NCBI RefSeq assembly: GCF_900099825.1 | Contig: NZ_LT629693.1 | Coordinates: 2,046,001 to 2,110,000, forward strand | DNA from: Bradyrhizobium ottawaense | Lineage (GTDB): Bacteria > Pseudomonadota > Alphaproteobacteria > Rhizobiales > Xanthobacteraceae | Direction of reading: 5' to 3' | Length of the DNA: 64,000 nt | In this document: piece by piece, positions 17,491 to 27,152 of the stretch | Layout of the letters: the number at the start of each line of letters is the position of its first letter | How positions within the stretch are numbered: position 1 is the first letter of the stretch | Position numbers and translations under genes: made by a program | Notes under the pieces: model-generated | What the model saw: the letters and a program-made list of their open reading frames with translations, nothing else | Told to the model about the DNA's origin: nothing | The model's database searches: none

Positions 17491-17516
17491 AGACCGGCCC
17501 ATTGGGCCGGTCTTTT
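17491..17516 (+). terminator. Rho-independent terminator of the csbD-like gene
   Basis: AGACCGGCCC (17491-17500) pairs perfectly with GGGCCGGTCT (17504-17513) across a 3-base loop. The T-rich TTTT that follows completes an intrinsic terminator 25 bp after the stop codon. Confidence 0.9.
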
Positions 17517-17533
17517 TCATTGGCTGCTTCTTA

Positions 17534-17689
17534 CCTCGCCCCGCTTGCGGAGAGAGGTCGAATTGCACGCAGTGCAATTCGGGTGAGGGGGACTATCCGC
17601 AAGTCCGAATGCGTGGTGAGAGCCCCTCACCCCAACCCTCTAAGAGCGAGCTTCGCTCGTCTCGACCCCGCAAGCGCGGGGCGAGGGAG
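17534..17689. repeat. Intergenic repeat, CCTCGCCCCGC type
   Basis: The ends are inverted: CTCGCCCCGCTTGCGG at the left and CGCAAGCGCGGGGCGAGG at the right. Inside are GAATTGCAC/GTGCAATTC and GAGCGAGCTTCGCTC palindromes. A third type of dispersed palindromic element, next to the stop codon of the D-2-hydroxyacid dehydrogenase gene. Confidence 0.65.
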
Positions 17690-17690
17690 C

Positions 17691-18674
17691 CTACTGCCGC
17701 CTTTTCGCCATCACATCCGGATTGACCACGTTGGTCGGCGCGCCGGCAGCGTAAGCAACGATCTGGTCAAAAATATCCGTGAACTGGAGCTCATATTCGT
17801 CACGGGTGACGTAGCCGATATGCGGCGTGCAGATCGCGTTAGGCAGGTTCAGCAAGGGATCGTTGACATCGCGGAGCGGCTCCTTCTCGTAGACGTCCAC
17901 CGCTGCCATGCCGGGCCGGCCGGCGCGCAAGGCGGCGACCAGCGCGTTCGGTTCGATCAGCGGCGCCCGGCTGGTATTGACCAGCAGCGCCGAAGGCTTC
18001 ATCCGCGCGAGGTCCTCGGCCTTGACGATACCGCGCGTGGCGTCGACCAGGCGCATATGCAGCGACAGCACGTCGCATTGTTCGAAGAATTCGGCCTTGC
18101 TGGCCGCGGTTGCGTAGCCGTCGGCGCGTGCCTTTGCCATCGCCGGCTCTCGCGCCCATACCAGCACCTTCATGCCGAACGCCTTGCCATAGCCGGCGAC
18201 GACGGCGCCGATGCGGCCATAACCATAGATGCCGAGCGTCTTGCCGCCGACGCTTTGGCCGACGCCGATCTGCCATTTGCCGGCTTTCATATTAGCGACC
18301 TGCTGCGGGATGGCGCGCATCCCTGCCAGCACCAGCCCCCAGGTGAATTCCGCCGTCGCATAGGACGGTGTGTCCGCATGCTGGCTCGACGACACGACGA
18401 TGCCGAGCCGGCTGCAGCTATCGATATCGATGTGGGGATAGACGCTGCGCTGGCTGATCAGCTTCAGCTTCGGCAGCCGTTCGAGCAGCGGTGTGCGGAT
18501 CTGCGTCCGCTCCCGGATCAGCACCAGCGCCTCGGTATCGCGCAGGCGCTCGGCGAGAACATCGACGTCCTGGACGTGGTCGTTCCAGATCGTGACGTCG
18601 TGTCCGGCCAATTTTCGGAAACAGTCGAGGGTGCGCAGCGTGTCGAAGTAATCGTCGAGGATCGAGACTTTCAC
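17691..18674 (-). CDS. D-2-hydroxyacid dehydrogenase (NAD-dependent)
   Basis: A 327-residue cytoplasmic oxidoreductase of the phosphoglycerate-dehydrogenase-like family. The nucleotide-binding fingerprint is GYGRIG (151-156). The catalytic set R236 (NTSRAPLI), E265 (DVYEKEPL) and H285 (CTPHIGYVT) is present. No ACT regulatory domain follows, so it is unlikely to be the biosynthetic SerA. Probable substrates are 2-ketoacids such as glyoxylate or hydroxypyruvate. The FKBP gene lies upstream with a 33-bp gap on the same strand. Confidence 0.9.
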   Translation of the reverse strand: MKVSILDDYFDTLRTLDCFRKLAGHDVTIWNDHVQDVDVLAERLRDTEALVLIRERTQIRTPLLERLPKLKLISQRSVYPHIDIDSCSRLGIVVSSSQHADTPSYATAEFTWGLVLAGMRAIPQQVANMKAGKWQIGVGQSVGGKTLGIYGYGRIGAVVAGYGKAFGMKVLVWAREPAMAKARADGYATAASKAEFFEQCDVLSLHMRLVDATRGIVKAEDLARMKPSALLVNTSRAPLIEPNALVAALRAGRPGMAAVDVYEKEPLRDVNDPLLNLPNAICTPHIGYVTRDEYELQFTDIFDQIVAYAAGAPTNVVNPDVMAKRRQ

Positions 18675-18707
18675 GATGCGCTCCCCCGTCAGTTGTCGTT
18701 CGGGCGG

Positions 18708-19166
18708 TTACTTCACCGCCAGCAATTCGACGTCGAACATCAGCGTCGCATTGGGCGGAATGACGCCGCCGGCGCCGCGGGCGCCATAACCGAGCGCGGG
18801 CGGAATGATCAGCGTGCGCTTGCCGCCGACCTTCATCGAGGCAACGCCCTCGTCCCAGCCGGCAATGACCCGCTTCTGCCCGATCGGAAACTCGAACGGC
18901 TCGTTGCGGTCCACGGAACTATCGAATTTCTTGCCCTTCTGGCCGTTTTCATAGAGCCAGCCGGTGTAATGCATGACGCAGGTCTGGCCGGGCTTCGGTG
19001 ACGCGCCGGTACCGACCGCGTTGTCGATGATCTGCAAACCTGAAGCTGTCGTCATAGGTTTTCCTGCGGTCTGGGCCGATGCCATCCTGGAGGCAACGGG
19101 CGTGGCAACCGCAGCCGCCATGGCGGCAAACGCGGTCTGGATGATGGTGCGTCGGGAAGATCGCAT
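18708..19166 (-). CDS. Exported FKBP-type peptidyl-prolyl cis-trans isomerase
   Basis: A 152-residue protein. It has an export signal with twin arginines (RSSRRTIIQTAFAAMAAAVATPVASRMASA), possibly Tat, cut near residue 31. A single FKBP domain runs from about 40 to the end, with the usual VMHYTGWL, FDSSVDRNEPFEF, VIAGWDEGV and GYGARGAGGVIPPNATLMFDVEL. It would help fold periplasmic proteins. It is followed by the D-2-hydroxyacid dehydrogenase gene. Confidence 0.93.
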   Translation of the reverse strand: MRSSRRTIIQTAFAAMAAAVATPVASRMASAQTAGKPMTTASGLQIIDNAVGTGASPKPGQTCVMHYTGWLYENGQKGKKFDSSVDRNEPFEFPIGQKRVIAGWDEGVASMKVGGKRTLIIPPALGYGARGAGGVIPPNATLMFDVELLAVK

Positions 19167-19246
19167 CTGTGAAAATACCTTTCCTCGATAGAGCCGGACG
19201 TGTCTAGCGCAAGGAAACCGGTGTTGCTACCCCATTTGACGCGTGC

Positions 19247-19278
19247 AAAAGCGCCGGGCTGATAGCTCCAGCCCGGCG
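19247..19278 (-). terminator. Rho-independent terminator of the gamma-glutamyltransferase gene
   Basis: CGCCGGGCT (19252-19260) and AGCCCGGCG (19270-19278) form a perfect 9-bp stem. On the minus strand the stem is followed by CTTTTGC, giving the T-run. It lies about 150 bp downstream of the ggt-like stop codon; nothing else of note is in this gap. Confidence 0.7.
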
Positions 19279-19426
19279 TTCAAGCAAACGTTATTGTTGG
19301 ATCAGACGGCCTGGGAGATCTGGGCAATTCGCGATCGAGGATGAAAACGGAGAGCTCCCGTCGCCCGCCAAAAAATCTAGATGCTTAATTGCTCCAGCCT
19401 GACCGGTAGCTTGCGAAACCAGTTGC

Positions 19427-21013
19427 TCAATAGCCGAGCGCGCAACCGTCCTTGCGCGGATCGGAGCCGCCGGCCAGCGTGCCCTTGTCCCAGTCGATCC
19501 AGATCGCCTGGCCGCCGCCGAGCGGGCCGACCACGCTGGTGGTCTTGTGTCCGATCTTCTTCAGGCCCTCGACGATCGCGGCCGGCACGCTGTCCTCGAG
19601 CTGGTAGACGCCCTCGTAATGCAGGCCACGCGGCATATCGATGGCTTCCTGCACGTCGCAGCCATAGTCGAGCATGTTGGTCAGCACATGGGTCTGGCCG
19701 ACCGGCTGATACTGGCCGCCCATCACGCCGAACGGCATCACGGCGCGGCCGTTTTTCGTCGCGAGACTCGGAATGATCGTGTGCAGCGGCCGCTTGCGCG
19801 GGGCGATGCAATTGGGATGGCCGGGCTGAATCCGGAAACCGCCGGCGCGGTTTTGCAGCAGCACGCCGGTCTTGTTGGAAACGATCGCCGACCCGAACGA
19901 ATGCGCGATCGAGTTGATGAACGAACAGACGTTGCGGTCCTTGTCGACTACCGTGATGTAGACCGTGGACGGGTTCATCGGCGGCGCGACGTTCGGCAGG
20001 TCGAGCAGTCCGTCCATGCGGATCTTGCTGATGTGCTCCTCGGCGAATTCCTTGGCCAGGATGCCGGCGACGTCGACATGAACCTGGGCGGGATCACCGA
20101 TATATTGTTCGCGCATCATATAGGCGATGCGCGCGGCCTCCGCTTCAAGGTGGAAGCGCTCGACGCTGAGCGCCGGGAATTTGGTCAGGTCGAAGCGCGA
20201 GAGAATGTTGAGCATGACCAGCATGGTGATACCCGGACCATTCGGCGGGCATTGCCAGACGTCGTGGCCTTTGTAGATCGTGCCGATCGGCGACGTGGTC
20301 TCGGTGGCATGGCTGGCGAAATCTTCCAGCGTGTGCAGGCCACCGATACCGCGCAGCGTCTCGACCATGTCCTCGGCAATGGCGCCGGAATAGAACGCGT
20401 CGCGGCCACCCTTGGCGATCGCGCGCAGCGTCTTGCCCAGTTCAGGCTGATGGATCACGTCGCCGGCGGCCGCCGGCTTGCCATGCGGCAGCAGGTAGCG
20501 CTCGGTGTTGGTACCATTCTTCAGCTTGTCGAAACCGTTCTTCCAGTCGAACGCGATGCGGGGCGCGACGATGTAGCCCTCTTCCGCCGCCTTGATCGCC
20601 GGCTGCAGCAGAGTGTCGAGCCCCATCTTGCCGTGATCGCGCAGGATGGTCGCCCAGGCATCGACAGAGCCTGGAATGCTGACGGCATGGGCCGAGGTCA
20701 GCGGCACCGAGTTGATCTTGCGCTCCAGATACCATTCGACCGTGGCCGCCGCGGGCGCGCGGCCGGAGCCGTTATAGGCCACGATCTTGCCCTCGCCTTT
20801 CGGCTGGATCAGCGCGAAACAATCGCCGCCGATGCCGGTCGATTGCGGCTCGATCACCGCGAGCAGCGCGGATGCCGCGATCGCCGCGTCAGCAGCGGTG
20901 CCGCCCGCGCGCATCACATCGACCGCCACCAGCGCGGCCGCCGGGTGCGACGTCGCCACCATCGCGTTCTGGGCATGGACCGTCGAGCGGCCGGCGAAAT
21001 GGAAATTCCTCAT
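19427..21013 (-). CDS. Gamma-glutamyltransferase family protein (cytoplasmic type)
   Basis: A 528-residue Ntn-hydrolase of the gamma-glutamyltransferase family, which cleaves itself and uses the new N-terminal threonine to split gamma-glutamyl bonds. The nucleophile is T350 in NPSTVYITVVDKDRN, matching the TTHYSVVD motif of the E. coli enzyme. The substrate loop appears as MPFGVMGGQYQP and the C-terminal GPLGGGQAIWIDW. No signal peptide is seen, unlike periplasmic Ggt, so the target may be a gamma-glutamyl or cephalosporin-like small molecule inside the cell. It is a single-gene unit with its own terminator. Confidence 0.9.
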   Translation of the reverse strand: MRNFHFAGRSTVHAQNAMVATSHPAAALVAVDVMRAGGTAADAAIAASALLAVIEPQSTGIGGDCFALIQPKGEGKIVAYNGSGRAPAAATVEWYLERKINSVPLTSAHAVSIPGSVDAWATILRDHGKMGLDTLLQPAIKAAEEGYIVAPRIAFDWKNGFDKLKNGTNTERYLLPHGKPAAAGDVIHQPELGKTLRAIAKGGRDAFYSGAIAEDMVETLRGIGGLHTLEDFASHATETTSPIGTIYKGHDVWQCPPNGPGITMLVMLNILSRFDLTKFPALSVERFHLEAEAARIAYMMREQYIGDPAQVHVDVAGILAKEFAEEHISKIRMDGLLDLPNVAPPMNPSTVYITVVDKDRNVCSFINSIAHSFGSAIVSNKTGVLLQNRAGGFRIQPGHPNCIAPRKRPLHTIIPSLATKNGRAVMPFGVMGGQYQPVGQTHVLTNMLDYGCDVQEAIDMPRGLHYEGVYQLEDSVPAAIVEGLKKIGHKTTSVVGPLGGGQAIWIDWDKGTLAGGSDPRKDGCALGY

Positions 21014-21215
21014 CGCTAGTCTTTCTTTATGAGCGTATTTTTGGGCACCCCACCGGCATGGGCAGGTTTACTTGAAGGTTTACTGGCGTTTCTTGGCATA
21101 TTCATCCCGGGAAGGGCAATGGCTGGCATACCAGGGAATGGCCTGGGGGAAATGCGCGGAATACACGCGGTTTTGCGGGGTTTCCCCACCCCTGCCCGCC
21201 TGATAAACGGTCGCC

Positions 21216-22015
21216 ATGCCCTTAAAAGTCGCCGCCTTCTATCAATTCACCGCGCTGCCGGATTTCCGGGAGTTGCGCGAGCCGCTGCGCGCGATCTGCG
21301 TGGGCCTCGGGCTGAAAGGCAGCGTGCTGCTGGCGCAGGAAGGCATCAACGGCACGGTGGCGGGTCCCACCGAGGGCATCGACGCGCTGGTGGCCGAACT
21401 GCAGCGCGGCGCGCTGTTCGGCGGCCGGCTCGACAATCTCGAACTGAAATTCTCGCAAAGTTCTGACCTGCCGTTTCAGCGGATGAAGGTCCGGCTGAAG
21501 AAGGAAATCGTCACGCTCGGCGCCGCCGTCGATCCGACGCGGCAGGTCGGCACCTATGTCGACCCCGCCGACTGGAACGCCCTGATTGCCGCACCCGACA
21601 CGCTGGTCATCGATACCCGCAATGAGTTCGAGGTGGCGATGGGCACATTCGACGGCGCGGTCGATCCGGGAATAAGGAGTGCCAGTTCAAGGAATTCGCC
21701 GCGCAAAAGCTCGATCCGGAGAAGCGCCGCAAGATCGCCATGTTCTGCACCGGCGGCATCCGCTGCGAGAAGGCCAGCGCCTATCTGCTGGCGCAGGGAT
21801 TCGACGAAGTCTATCACCTCAAGGGAGGCATCCTGCGCTATCTGGAAGGCGTCCCCGAGGCGGAAAGCCTCTGGCGCGGCGAATGCTTCGTGTTCGACGA
21901 ACGTGTCGCGCTCGGCCAAGACTTACTTGAACAAAAGGACTTACTTGAACAAAAGGACTTGCGCGAACACAAGGACCTGCGCGAGTACAAAACGAACGAT
22001 GGCTCCCATGAGTGA
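21216..22015 (+). pseudogene. trhO: Frameshifted tRNA uridine(34) hydroxylase (TrhO/YceA, rhodanese fold)
   Basis: The gene starts MPLKVAAFYQF at 21216 and matches TrhO up to [16 protein letters not shown] (near base 21680). It then continues in another frame with [18 protein letters not shown] and [20 protein letters not shown], which holds the catalytic cysteine of the rhodanese domain. The best explanation is a net loss of one base modulo 3, for example a 4-base deletion in the RSF(S)QF stretch. TrhO makes 5-hydroxyuridine at the wobble base of some tRNAs. The C-terminal tail is a fourfold six-residue repeat (21920-21991). As written the product is inactive; a sequencing or assembly error is equally possible. 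The stop codon overlaps the slyX start. Confidence 0.85.
21920..21991 (+). repeat. Four tandem 18-bp repeats in the trhO 3' end
   Basis: Two identical units GACTTACTTGAACAAAAG (21920-21937, 21938-21955) are followed by two diverged units (21956-21973, 21974-21991). They encode [24 protein letters not shown] in the trhO frame. The identical pair indicates recent slippage or duplication. Confidence 0.9.
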
Positions 22016-22223
22016 CGGCAACGCGCTGATCGAACGCATCGACGCCCTGGAAATGCGGCTGACCTATCAGGACGAGGCCATCGAAACGCTGAATCAGACG
22101 ATCACGAAGCAATGGCTCGAGATCGACCGGCTGAAGCGCCAGCTTTCCGAGATGAAAGAACGTCTGCAGGAAGCCGAAAGCCATGCGCCGGGACCGGCGA
22201 ACGAGCCGCCGCCGCACTACTAG
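22008..22223 (+). CDS. slyX: SlyX family protein
   Basis: A 71-residue coiled-coil protein: [22 protein letters not shown] and [15 protein letters not shown] match SlyX throughout, with the usual proline-rich end PPPHY. Its cellular role is unknown. The ATG at 22008 overlaps the trhO stop (ATGAGTGA); an ATG at 21999 is an alternative. By chance it is in frame with the first part of the broken trhO, so a simple translation shows a false 335-residue fusion. Confidence 0.88.
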   Translation: MSDGNALIERIDALEMRLTYQDEAIETLNQTITKQWLEIDRLKRQLSEMKERLQEAESHAPGPANEPPPHY

Positions 22224-22262
22224 TCGCCGGGAAATAGAGAAGACTAAAACGACAAACAGAAA

Positions 22263-22283
22263 CGGCCTCCGCAAGGGAGGCCG
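22263..22283 (-). terminator. Stem-loop between slyX and the Asp/Arg-rich gene
   Basis: CGGCCTCC (22263-22270) pairs with GGAGGCCG (22276-22283). On the minus strand TTTCTGTTTG follows, so it best fits the end of the 22307-22579 gene; it may also serve slyX from the other side. Confidence 0.6.
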
Positions 22284-22306
22284 CTTCGTCAGTTCAATCG
22301 AACAGA

Positions 22307-22579
22307 TTAGCGATCGCGGTCGATGATAACCGTCTTGTGGTCACGATCGTAGTCGCGGTCCCTGTCATGGCCCGGGCGCACGACAACCGTTTCGCCGCGA
22401 TCACGGTGGTCACGCTCACGAACTACTTCACGGTCGCGATCGCGGTCGCGATCGCCGTGACCGGTACCTACGGTGACGCCCACCGGGCCAACACCCATAC
22501 CGACTTCTTCCGCGCTCGCCGGCATCGCAATAGAAATTGTGGCCACTGCGACGGCAGCCAATACCATATGCTTGATCAT
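22307..22579 (-). CDS. Small exported Asp/Arg-rich protein
   Basis: 90 residues: a clear Sec signal (MIKHMVLAAVAVATISIAMPASA, cut after residue 23), a short glycine/valine stretch, then a highly charged tail built from RD and DR dipeptides ending HKTVIIDRDR. The DNA of the tail is a degenerate CGATCGCGGT repeat. I do not recognise a function; such proteins are common in Bradyrhizobium-type genomes and probably sit in the periplasm. AGAGGAGCAAGCG precedes the ATG, a strong ribosome site. Confidence 0.75.
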   Translation of the reverse strand: MIKHMVLAAVAVATISIAMPASAEEVGMGVGPVGVTVGTGHGDRDRDRDREVVRERDHRDRGETVVVRPGHDRDRDYDRDHKTVIIDRDR

Positions 22580-22679
22580 CGCTTGCTCCTCTTGGATTTA
22601 ATTACCGCTAAAGCAATTCGCGGAAATGTGATTTGTTCCGCTTCAGACATTCCGATCATGCGTCACGCATGAAAGGACA

Positions 22680-22814
22680 TCACACGCGCATGCCAAACCA
22701 GATCGCGACGACGATCATCGCAAGCACGATCACCGCCCAAACCGCAGGCACGACGTACTTCGAACTGCCGCTGCGCGGCGAGTCGTTGGCAGCATGGTTG
22801 AATTCGGTTTGCAT
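22680..22814 (-). CDS. 44-residue single-helix membrane protein
   Basis: An ORF of 45 codons: a polar N-terminus (MQTEFNHAANDSPRSGSSKY), one membrane helix (VVPAVWAVIVLAMIVVAIWF) and GMRV at the end. A GGCGGGTGAATCG precedes the ATG. It starts 17 bp after the stop of the 73-residue gene on the same strand, so the two are probably cotranscribed. No function is known. Confidence 0.6.
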   Translation of the reverse strand: MQTEFNHAANDSPRSGSSKYVVPAVWAVIVLAMIVVAIWFGMRV

Positions 22815-22831
22815 CGATTCACCCGCCTGCG

Positions 22832-24225
<1,394 letters not shown>

Positions 24226-24238
24226 ACCAACCACGCGC

Positions 24239-24354
24239 CGTCATACCCGCGAAGGCGGGTATCCAGTAATCACTGGCCCGGATTCGAGCCGAGACGTCAG
24301 GGCGTACTGGATCATCCGCCCCAGTGCGCAATTGCGCACAAGGCGGATGATGAC
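24239..24354. repeat. Intergenic repeat, CGTCATACCCGCGAAGGCGGG type
   Basis: It begins CGTCATACCCGCGAAGGCGG and ends with inverted pieces (TACTGGAT..., CATCCGCC...GGCGGATGATGAC). An inner palindrome GTGCGCAATTGCGCAC is present. It lies between the convergent hemE and GMC oxidoreductase genes. Confidence 0.65.
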
Positions 24355-24356
24355 AG

Positions 24357-25973
24357 TTACCGCGCATCTTCCAGGATCATGTCCGACGCCTTCTCGGCAA
24401 TCATGATCGTCGGCGCATTGGTGTTGCCCGACATCAAATCCGGCATGACCGAGGCATCGACCACGCGCAGGCCTTCGATGCCGCGAACTTTTAGCCGCTG
24501 GTCGACAACCGCCAGCGGATCGTTGCCCATCCGGCAGGTCGACGTCGGATGATAGACTGTGCTGCCGGTGCGGCGGCAGAAATCCAGCAACTCGTCGTCG
24601 CTCGCCACCTTCGGCCCCGGATCGACCTCGCCGACCGCATAGGGTTTCAACGCAGGCGCCGCCAGAATCTTGCGCAGGATCCCGATGCCGTCGATGAAGG
24701 CCCGGCGATCGGTTTCGGTCGCAAGATAATTGATGCGGATTTCCGGCGGCACCGAAGGATCGGCGCTCTTGATGCGCAGCGAGCCGCGGCTTTCCGGGCG
24801 CAACTGGCAGACCGAGGCGGTGAAGCCGGACTGCGCATGCAGTTTCTCGCCCATCTTGTCGGTCGAGAACGGCAGGAAGTGAATCTGGATATCGGGGCTC
24901 GCCAATCTGGGATTGGTCTTGAAGAACGCGCCCGAGGTGCCAGCGGCAATCGTCAGCGGTCCCTTTCGGAACGCCGCGTATTGCGCGCCGGCCAGCATCT
25001 TGCGAATGGGATTGTTGACGATATCGTTCAGCGTCACGGACTGCGCGCAACGCGTCACCAGCCGTACCTGCAGGTGATCCTGCAGGTCGTTGCCGACGCC
25101 TTGCGCATCGAGCACGACATCAATGCCGTGGCTCTTCAGGAGGTCCGCCGGTCCGACGCCGGAGAGCTGCAGCAGTTGCGGCGAATTATACGCGCCGCTG
25201 GAAACCAGGATTTCCTTGCGCGCCCGCGCCGTGCGTACGCGGCCTTCCTGCTTGTATTCGACCGCTTTGGCACGACGTCCCTCGAACAGGATGCGCTGCG
25301 CCAGCGCCGAGGTCTCGACGTGCAGATTGCTCCGCTTCAATGCAGGCCGCAGATAGGAGAACGCAGTCGAGGCGCGCCGTCCGCGCTTGGTCGTGGTCTG
25401 GAAAAATCCCGCACCTTCCTGGGTGGCGCCGTTGAAATCGGGATTGGTCGGAATGCCGGCCTCGGCGGCGGCGACCACGAAGGCCTCCGACACCGGATCG
25501 GCGTGCCGCCAGTCGGAGACCGGCAGCGGTCCACCCGCGCCGTGATATTTGCTCTCGCCGCGCTGCTGGTTCTCGGCCTTCTTGAAATAGGGCAGTACGT
25601 CGTCATAGCCCCAGCCGGCATTGCCGCGCTGACGCCATCGGTCGTAATCCTCGTGCTGCCCGCGCACGTAAAGCAGTCCGTTGATCGAACTCGAACCGCC
25701 CAACACCTTGCCGCGCGGCTGAAACACCTGGCGACCGTTCAGTCCCGGTTCGGGCTCGGTCTGGTACATCCAGTTGACGGTCTTTTCCTTGAACAGCTTG
25801 CCGTAGCCGAGTGGCACGTGGATCCAGAGATTGGTGTCCTTGGGTCCGGCTTCCAGCAGCAGCACCGAATGCTTGCCGTCGGCGCTCAGGCGATTGGCGA
25901 GCACGCAGCCGGCCGAACCGGCACCGACGACGATATAATCGAATTCGGCAGCGTCATTGTTGTTATTGTTCAT
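24357..25973 (-). CDS. GMC family FAD-dependent oxidoreductase (choline-dehydrogenase-like)
   Basis: A 538-residue flavoprotein that oxidises an alcohol to an aldehyde or acid. The FAD-binding fingerprint is [15 protein letters not shown] (16-29), then the GMC blocks [19 protein letters not shown] and [17 protein letters not shown]. The catalytic pair is H475 ([10 protein letters not shown]) and N519 (SGNTNAPT). The protein starts with a run of five asparagines. Betaine genes are absent nearby, so choline is only one possible substrate. It is followed upstream by a TetR gene on the same strand, 57 bp away. Confidence 0.92.
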   Translation of the reverse strand: MNNNNNDAAEFDYIVVGAGSAGCVLANRLSADGKHSVLLLEAGPKDTNLWIHVPLGYGKLFKEKTVNWMYQTEPEPGLNGRQVFQPRGKVLGGSSSINGLLYVRGQHEDYDRWRQRGNAGWGYDDVLPYFKKAENQQRGESKYHGAGGPLPVSDWRHADPVSEAFVVAAAEAGIPTNPDFNGATQEGAGFFQTTTKRGRRASTAFSYLRPALKRSNLHVETSALAQRILFEGRRAKAVEYKQEGRVRTARARKEILVSSGAYNSPQLLQLSGVGPADLLKSHGIDVVLDAQGVGNDLQDHLQVRLVTRCAQSVTLNDIVNNPIRKMLAGAQYAAFRKGPLTIAAGTSGAFFKTNPRLASPDIQIHFLPFSTDKMGEKLHAQSGFTASVCQLRPESRGSLRIKSADPSVPPEIRINYLATETDRRAFIDGIGILRKILAAPALKPYAVGEVDPGPKVASDDELLDFCRRTGSTVYHPTSTCRMGNDPLAVVDQRLKVRGIEGLRVVDASVMPDLMSGNTNAPTIMIAEKASDMILEDAR

Positions 25974-26030
25974 TGGCTTCCTCCCGCGCCACGAGAGGTA
26001 GCGGGGCCACCACAGGCGGTCAAGCGGCCT

Positions 26031-26618
26031 TCAGCGCAGCCGAAGCGCCTCGATCAGCGACTTGAAAGCGCGGCTGTATTCACCGCCGGCCTTGAGCACG
26101 TCCGACCGGCCGGCGCAGGCGACGGCCGCTTCCGTCGCGGCGCCGAGCAGCAGACGCGCGAGCGGCTCGATCGGCTGCCGCGCGATCAGACCGGCATCCA
26201 TCGCCGCCGCGAGTGCGCGCGGAAATTTTCCGCCGAAATGCTGCGCGTCGATTTCACGCCAGCGCTCCCAGCCCAGCACCGCCGGGCCGTCGCGCAGGAT
26301 GATCTGGCAGGTCGCTCCCTTCGCGCACGCGGCGAAATAATGCTGCGTGCCTGCGACCATCGCCGCCAGCACATCCCTTTCCGTCCGCACCGCACGATCG
26401 ATATCGGCGACGAGGTCGCGCGAGACCGCATCGAACACCACCTCGAATACAGCCTCCTTGGTGGCGAAGTGATGATAGACGGCGCCCTTCGCCACCTGCG
26501 CGGACTCCGCGATATCGTCGATGGTGGTGGCGGCGAAACCGCGGTCGCCGAACAGGCGGCGTCCCGCCTTCAGGATGGCCTCCGTTGTCGCCGCGCGTCG
26601 TTCAGCCTGTTTCGCCAT
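26031..26618 (-). CDS. TetR family transcriptional regulator
   Basis: 195 residues. The N-terminal helix-turn-helix is complete: AILKAGRRLFGDRGFAATTIDDIAESAQVAKGAVYHHFATKEAVF. The C-terminal ligand domain has no identifiable specificity. The gene is divergent from the SnoaL-like gene, and two palindromes lie between them (26663-26699); it probably binds there and controls itself, the GMC gene downstream and the SnoaL-like gene. Confidence 0.92.
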   Translation of the reverse strand: MAKQAERRAATTEAILKAGRRLFGDRGFAATTIDDIAESAQVAKGAVYHHFATKEAVFEVVFDAVSRDLVADIDRAVRTERDVLAAMVAGTQHYFAACAKGATCQIILRDGPAVLGWERWREIDAQHFGGKFPRALAAAMDAGLIARQPIEPLARLLLGAATEAAVACAGRSDVLKAGGEYSRAFKSLIEALRLR

Positions 26619-26654
26619 CGGTTTTGTCTAGTCGAAATTTGCCGCGGCGGCCAG

Positions 26655-26699
26655 TTGACTTTCCGACCCTTGGTCGGTATTTACCGACTTATAGTCGGT
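26655..26699 (+). promoter_or_regulatory. Promoter with two tandem palindromes (TetR operators)
   Basis: CCGACC-CTT-GGTCGG (26663-26677) and ACCGACT-TAT-AGTCGGT (26683-26699) are perfect palindromes sharing the half-site CCGAC, with centres 21 bp (two helical turns) apart. A candidate promoter toward the SnoaL-like gene is TTGACT (26655-26660), 17 bp, TATTTA (26678-26683), so the palindromes cover the spacer and the -10/+1 region. That is a repressor layout; the divergent TetR protein is the obvious binder. Confidence 0.7.
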
Positions 26700-26723
26700 T
26701 TATATCACGCACGAGGTCACGCT

Positions 26724-27089
26724 ATGCCGAGCCGTCAAACCGTTGAAGCTTTTGTCGCGCTGGTGGAAGCCGGCGACTATGTCGGCGCGATCGAGCATTT
26801 CTATGCGCCCGATGCATCGACGCGGGAGAACACCGGCGAGGCCGTGGTCGGCCGCGACGTGCTGATGGCCAAGGAGCGCGGCGTCATGGCCAGGTTCCGG
26901 AAGATCGAGGCTTCGCGCATCGGCCCAGTGCTGATCGAGGGCGACACCGTGACAGCGCGCTGGAAGTTCACCTTCACTGGCGCCGACGGATCGTCGCGGT
27001 CGCTGGAGGAAATCGCCTGGCAGACCTGGCGCGGCGACAAGCTGATCGAGGAGCGTTTCTTCTACGATCCGCGTCAAATGGCGCAGTGA
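26724..27089 (+). CDS. SnoaL-like (NTF2-fold) protein
   Basis: A 121-residue protein with an NTF2-like fold: AFVALVEAGDYVGAIEHFYAPDASTRENTGE at the start and VTARWKFTFTG...EEIAWQTWRGDKLIEERFFYDP at the end. Such proteins include small isomerases, hydrolases and binding proteins; no catalytic residue set can be assigned. GAGG precedes the ATG at 26724. The frame is open far upstream, antisense to the GMC and TetR genes, but that extension is not coding. It is regulated through the tandem palindromes just upstream. Confidence 0.82.
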   Translation: MPSRQTVEAFVALVEAGDYVGAIEHFYAPDASTRENTGEAVVGRDVLMAKERGVMARFRKIEASRIGPVLIEGDTVTARWKFTFTGADGSSRSLEEIAWQTWRGDKLIEERFFYDPRQMAQ

Positions 27090-27104
27090 GCCCAGCCTGA
27101 AAAA

Positions 27105-27119
27105 ATCGATTTTCGATTG
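27105..27119. promoter_or_regulatory. Palindrome upstream of the GntR gene
   Basis: AATCGA-TTT-TCGATT is a perfect inverted repeat 34 bp before the start codon. A related but imperfect sequence, GATCGAAAATTCGAAAA, lies at 27880-27896 between the GntR gene and the ABC receptor gene. GntR regulators of the FCD group often bind such short palindromes in their own promoter. Confidence 0.5.
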
Positions 27120-27152
27120 ACGACACCGGAATAGCCCGCCAATCTGCCTTTG

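Noticed and set aside
17484..19001. A 505-codon plus-strand frame
   Set aside because: It crosses a terminator, a repeat, the D-2-hydroxyacid dehydrogenase and FKBP genes on the other strand. No plausible protein.
21029..21215. An open frame beginning MSVFLGTPPAWAG upstream of trhO
   Set aside because: It continues into the wrong frame of trhO, has no recognisable domain and no supporting neighbour.
21216..22223. A 335-residue TrhO-SlyX fusion protein
   Set aside because: The middle part (about 21680-22007) is the wrong frame of trhO, with Ser/Arg-rich nonsense; slyX has its own start.
24549..27089. An 846-codon open frame on the plus strand
   Set aside because: Most of it is antisense to the GMC oxidoreductase and TetR genes and has the Arg/His/Gln-rich composition of a GC-rich shadow frame. 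Only its last 121 codons (from 26724) are a real gene.
24357..27089. A betaine-synthesis (bet) locus
   Set aside because: The GMC enzyme and TetR resemble BetA and BetI in class, but there is no betaine aldehyde dehydrogenase or choline transporter.
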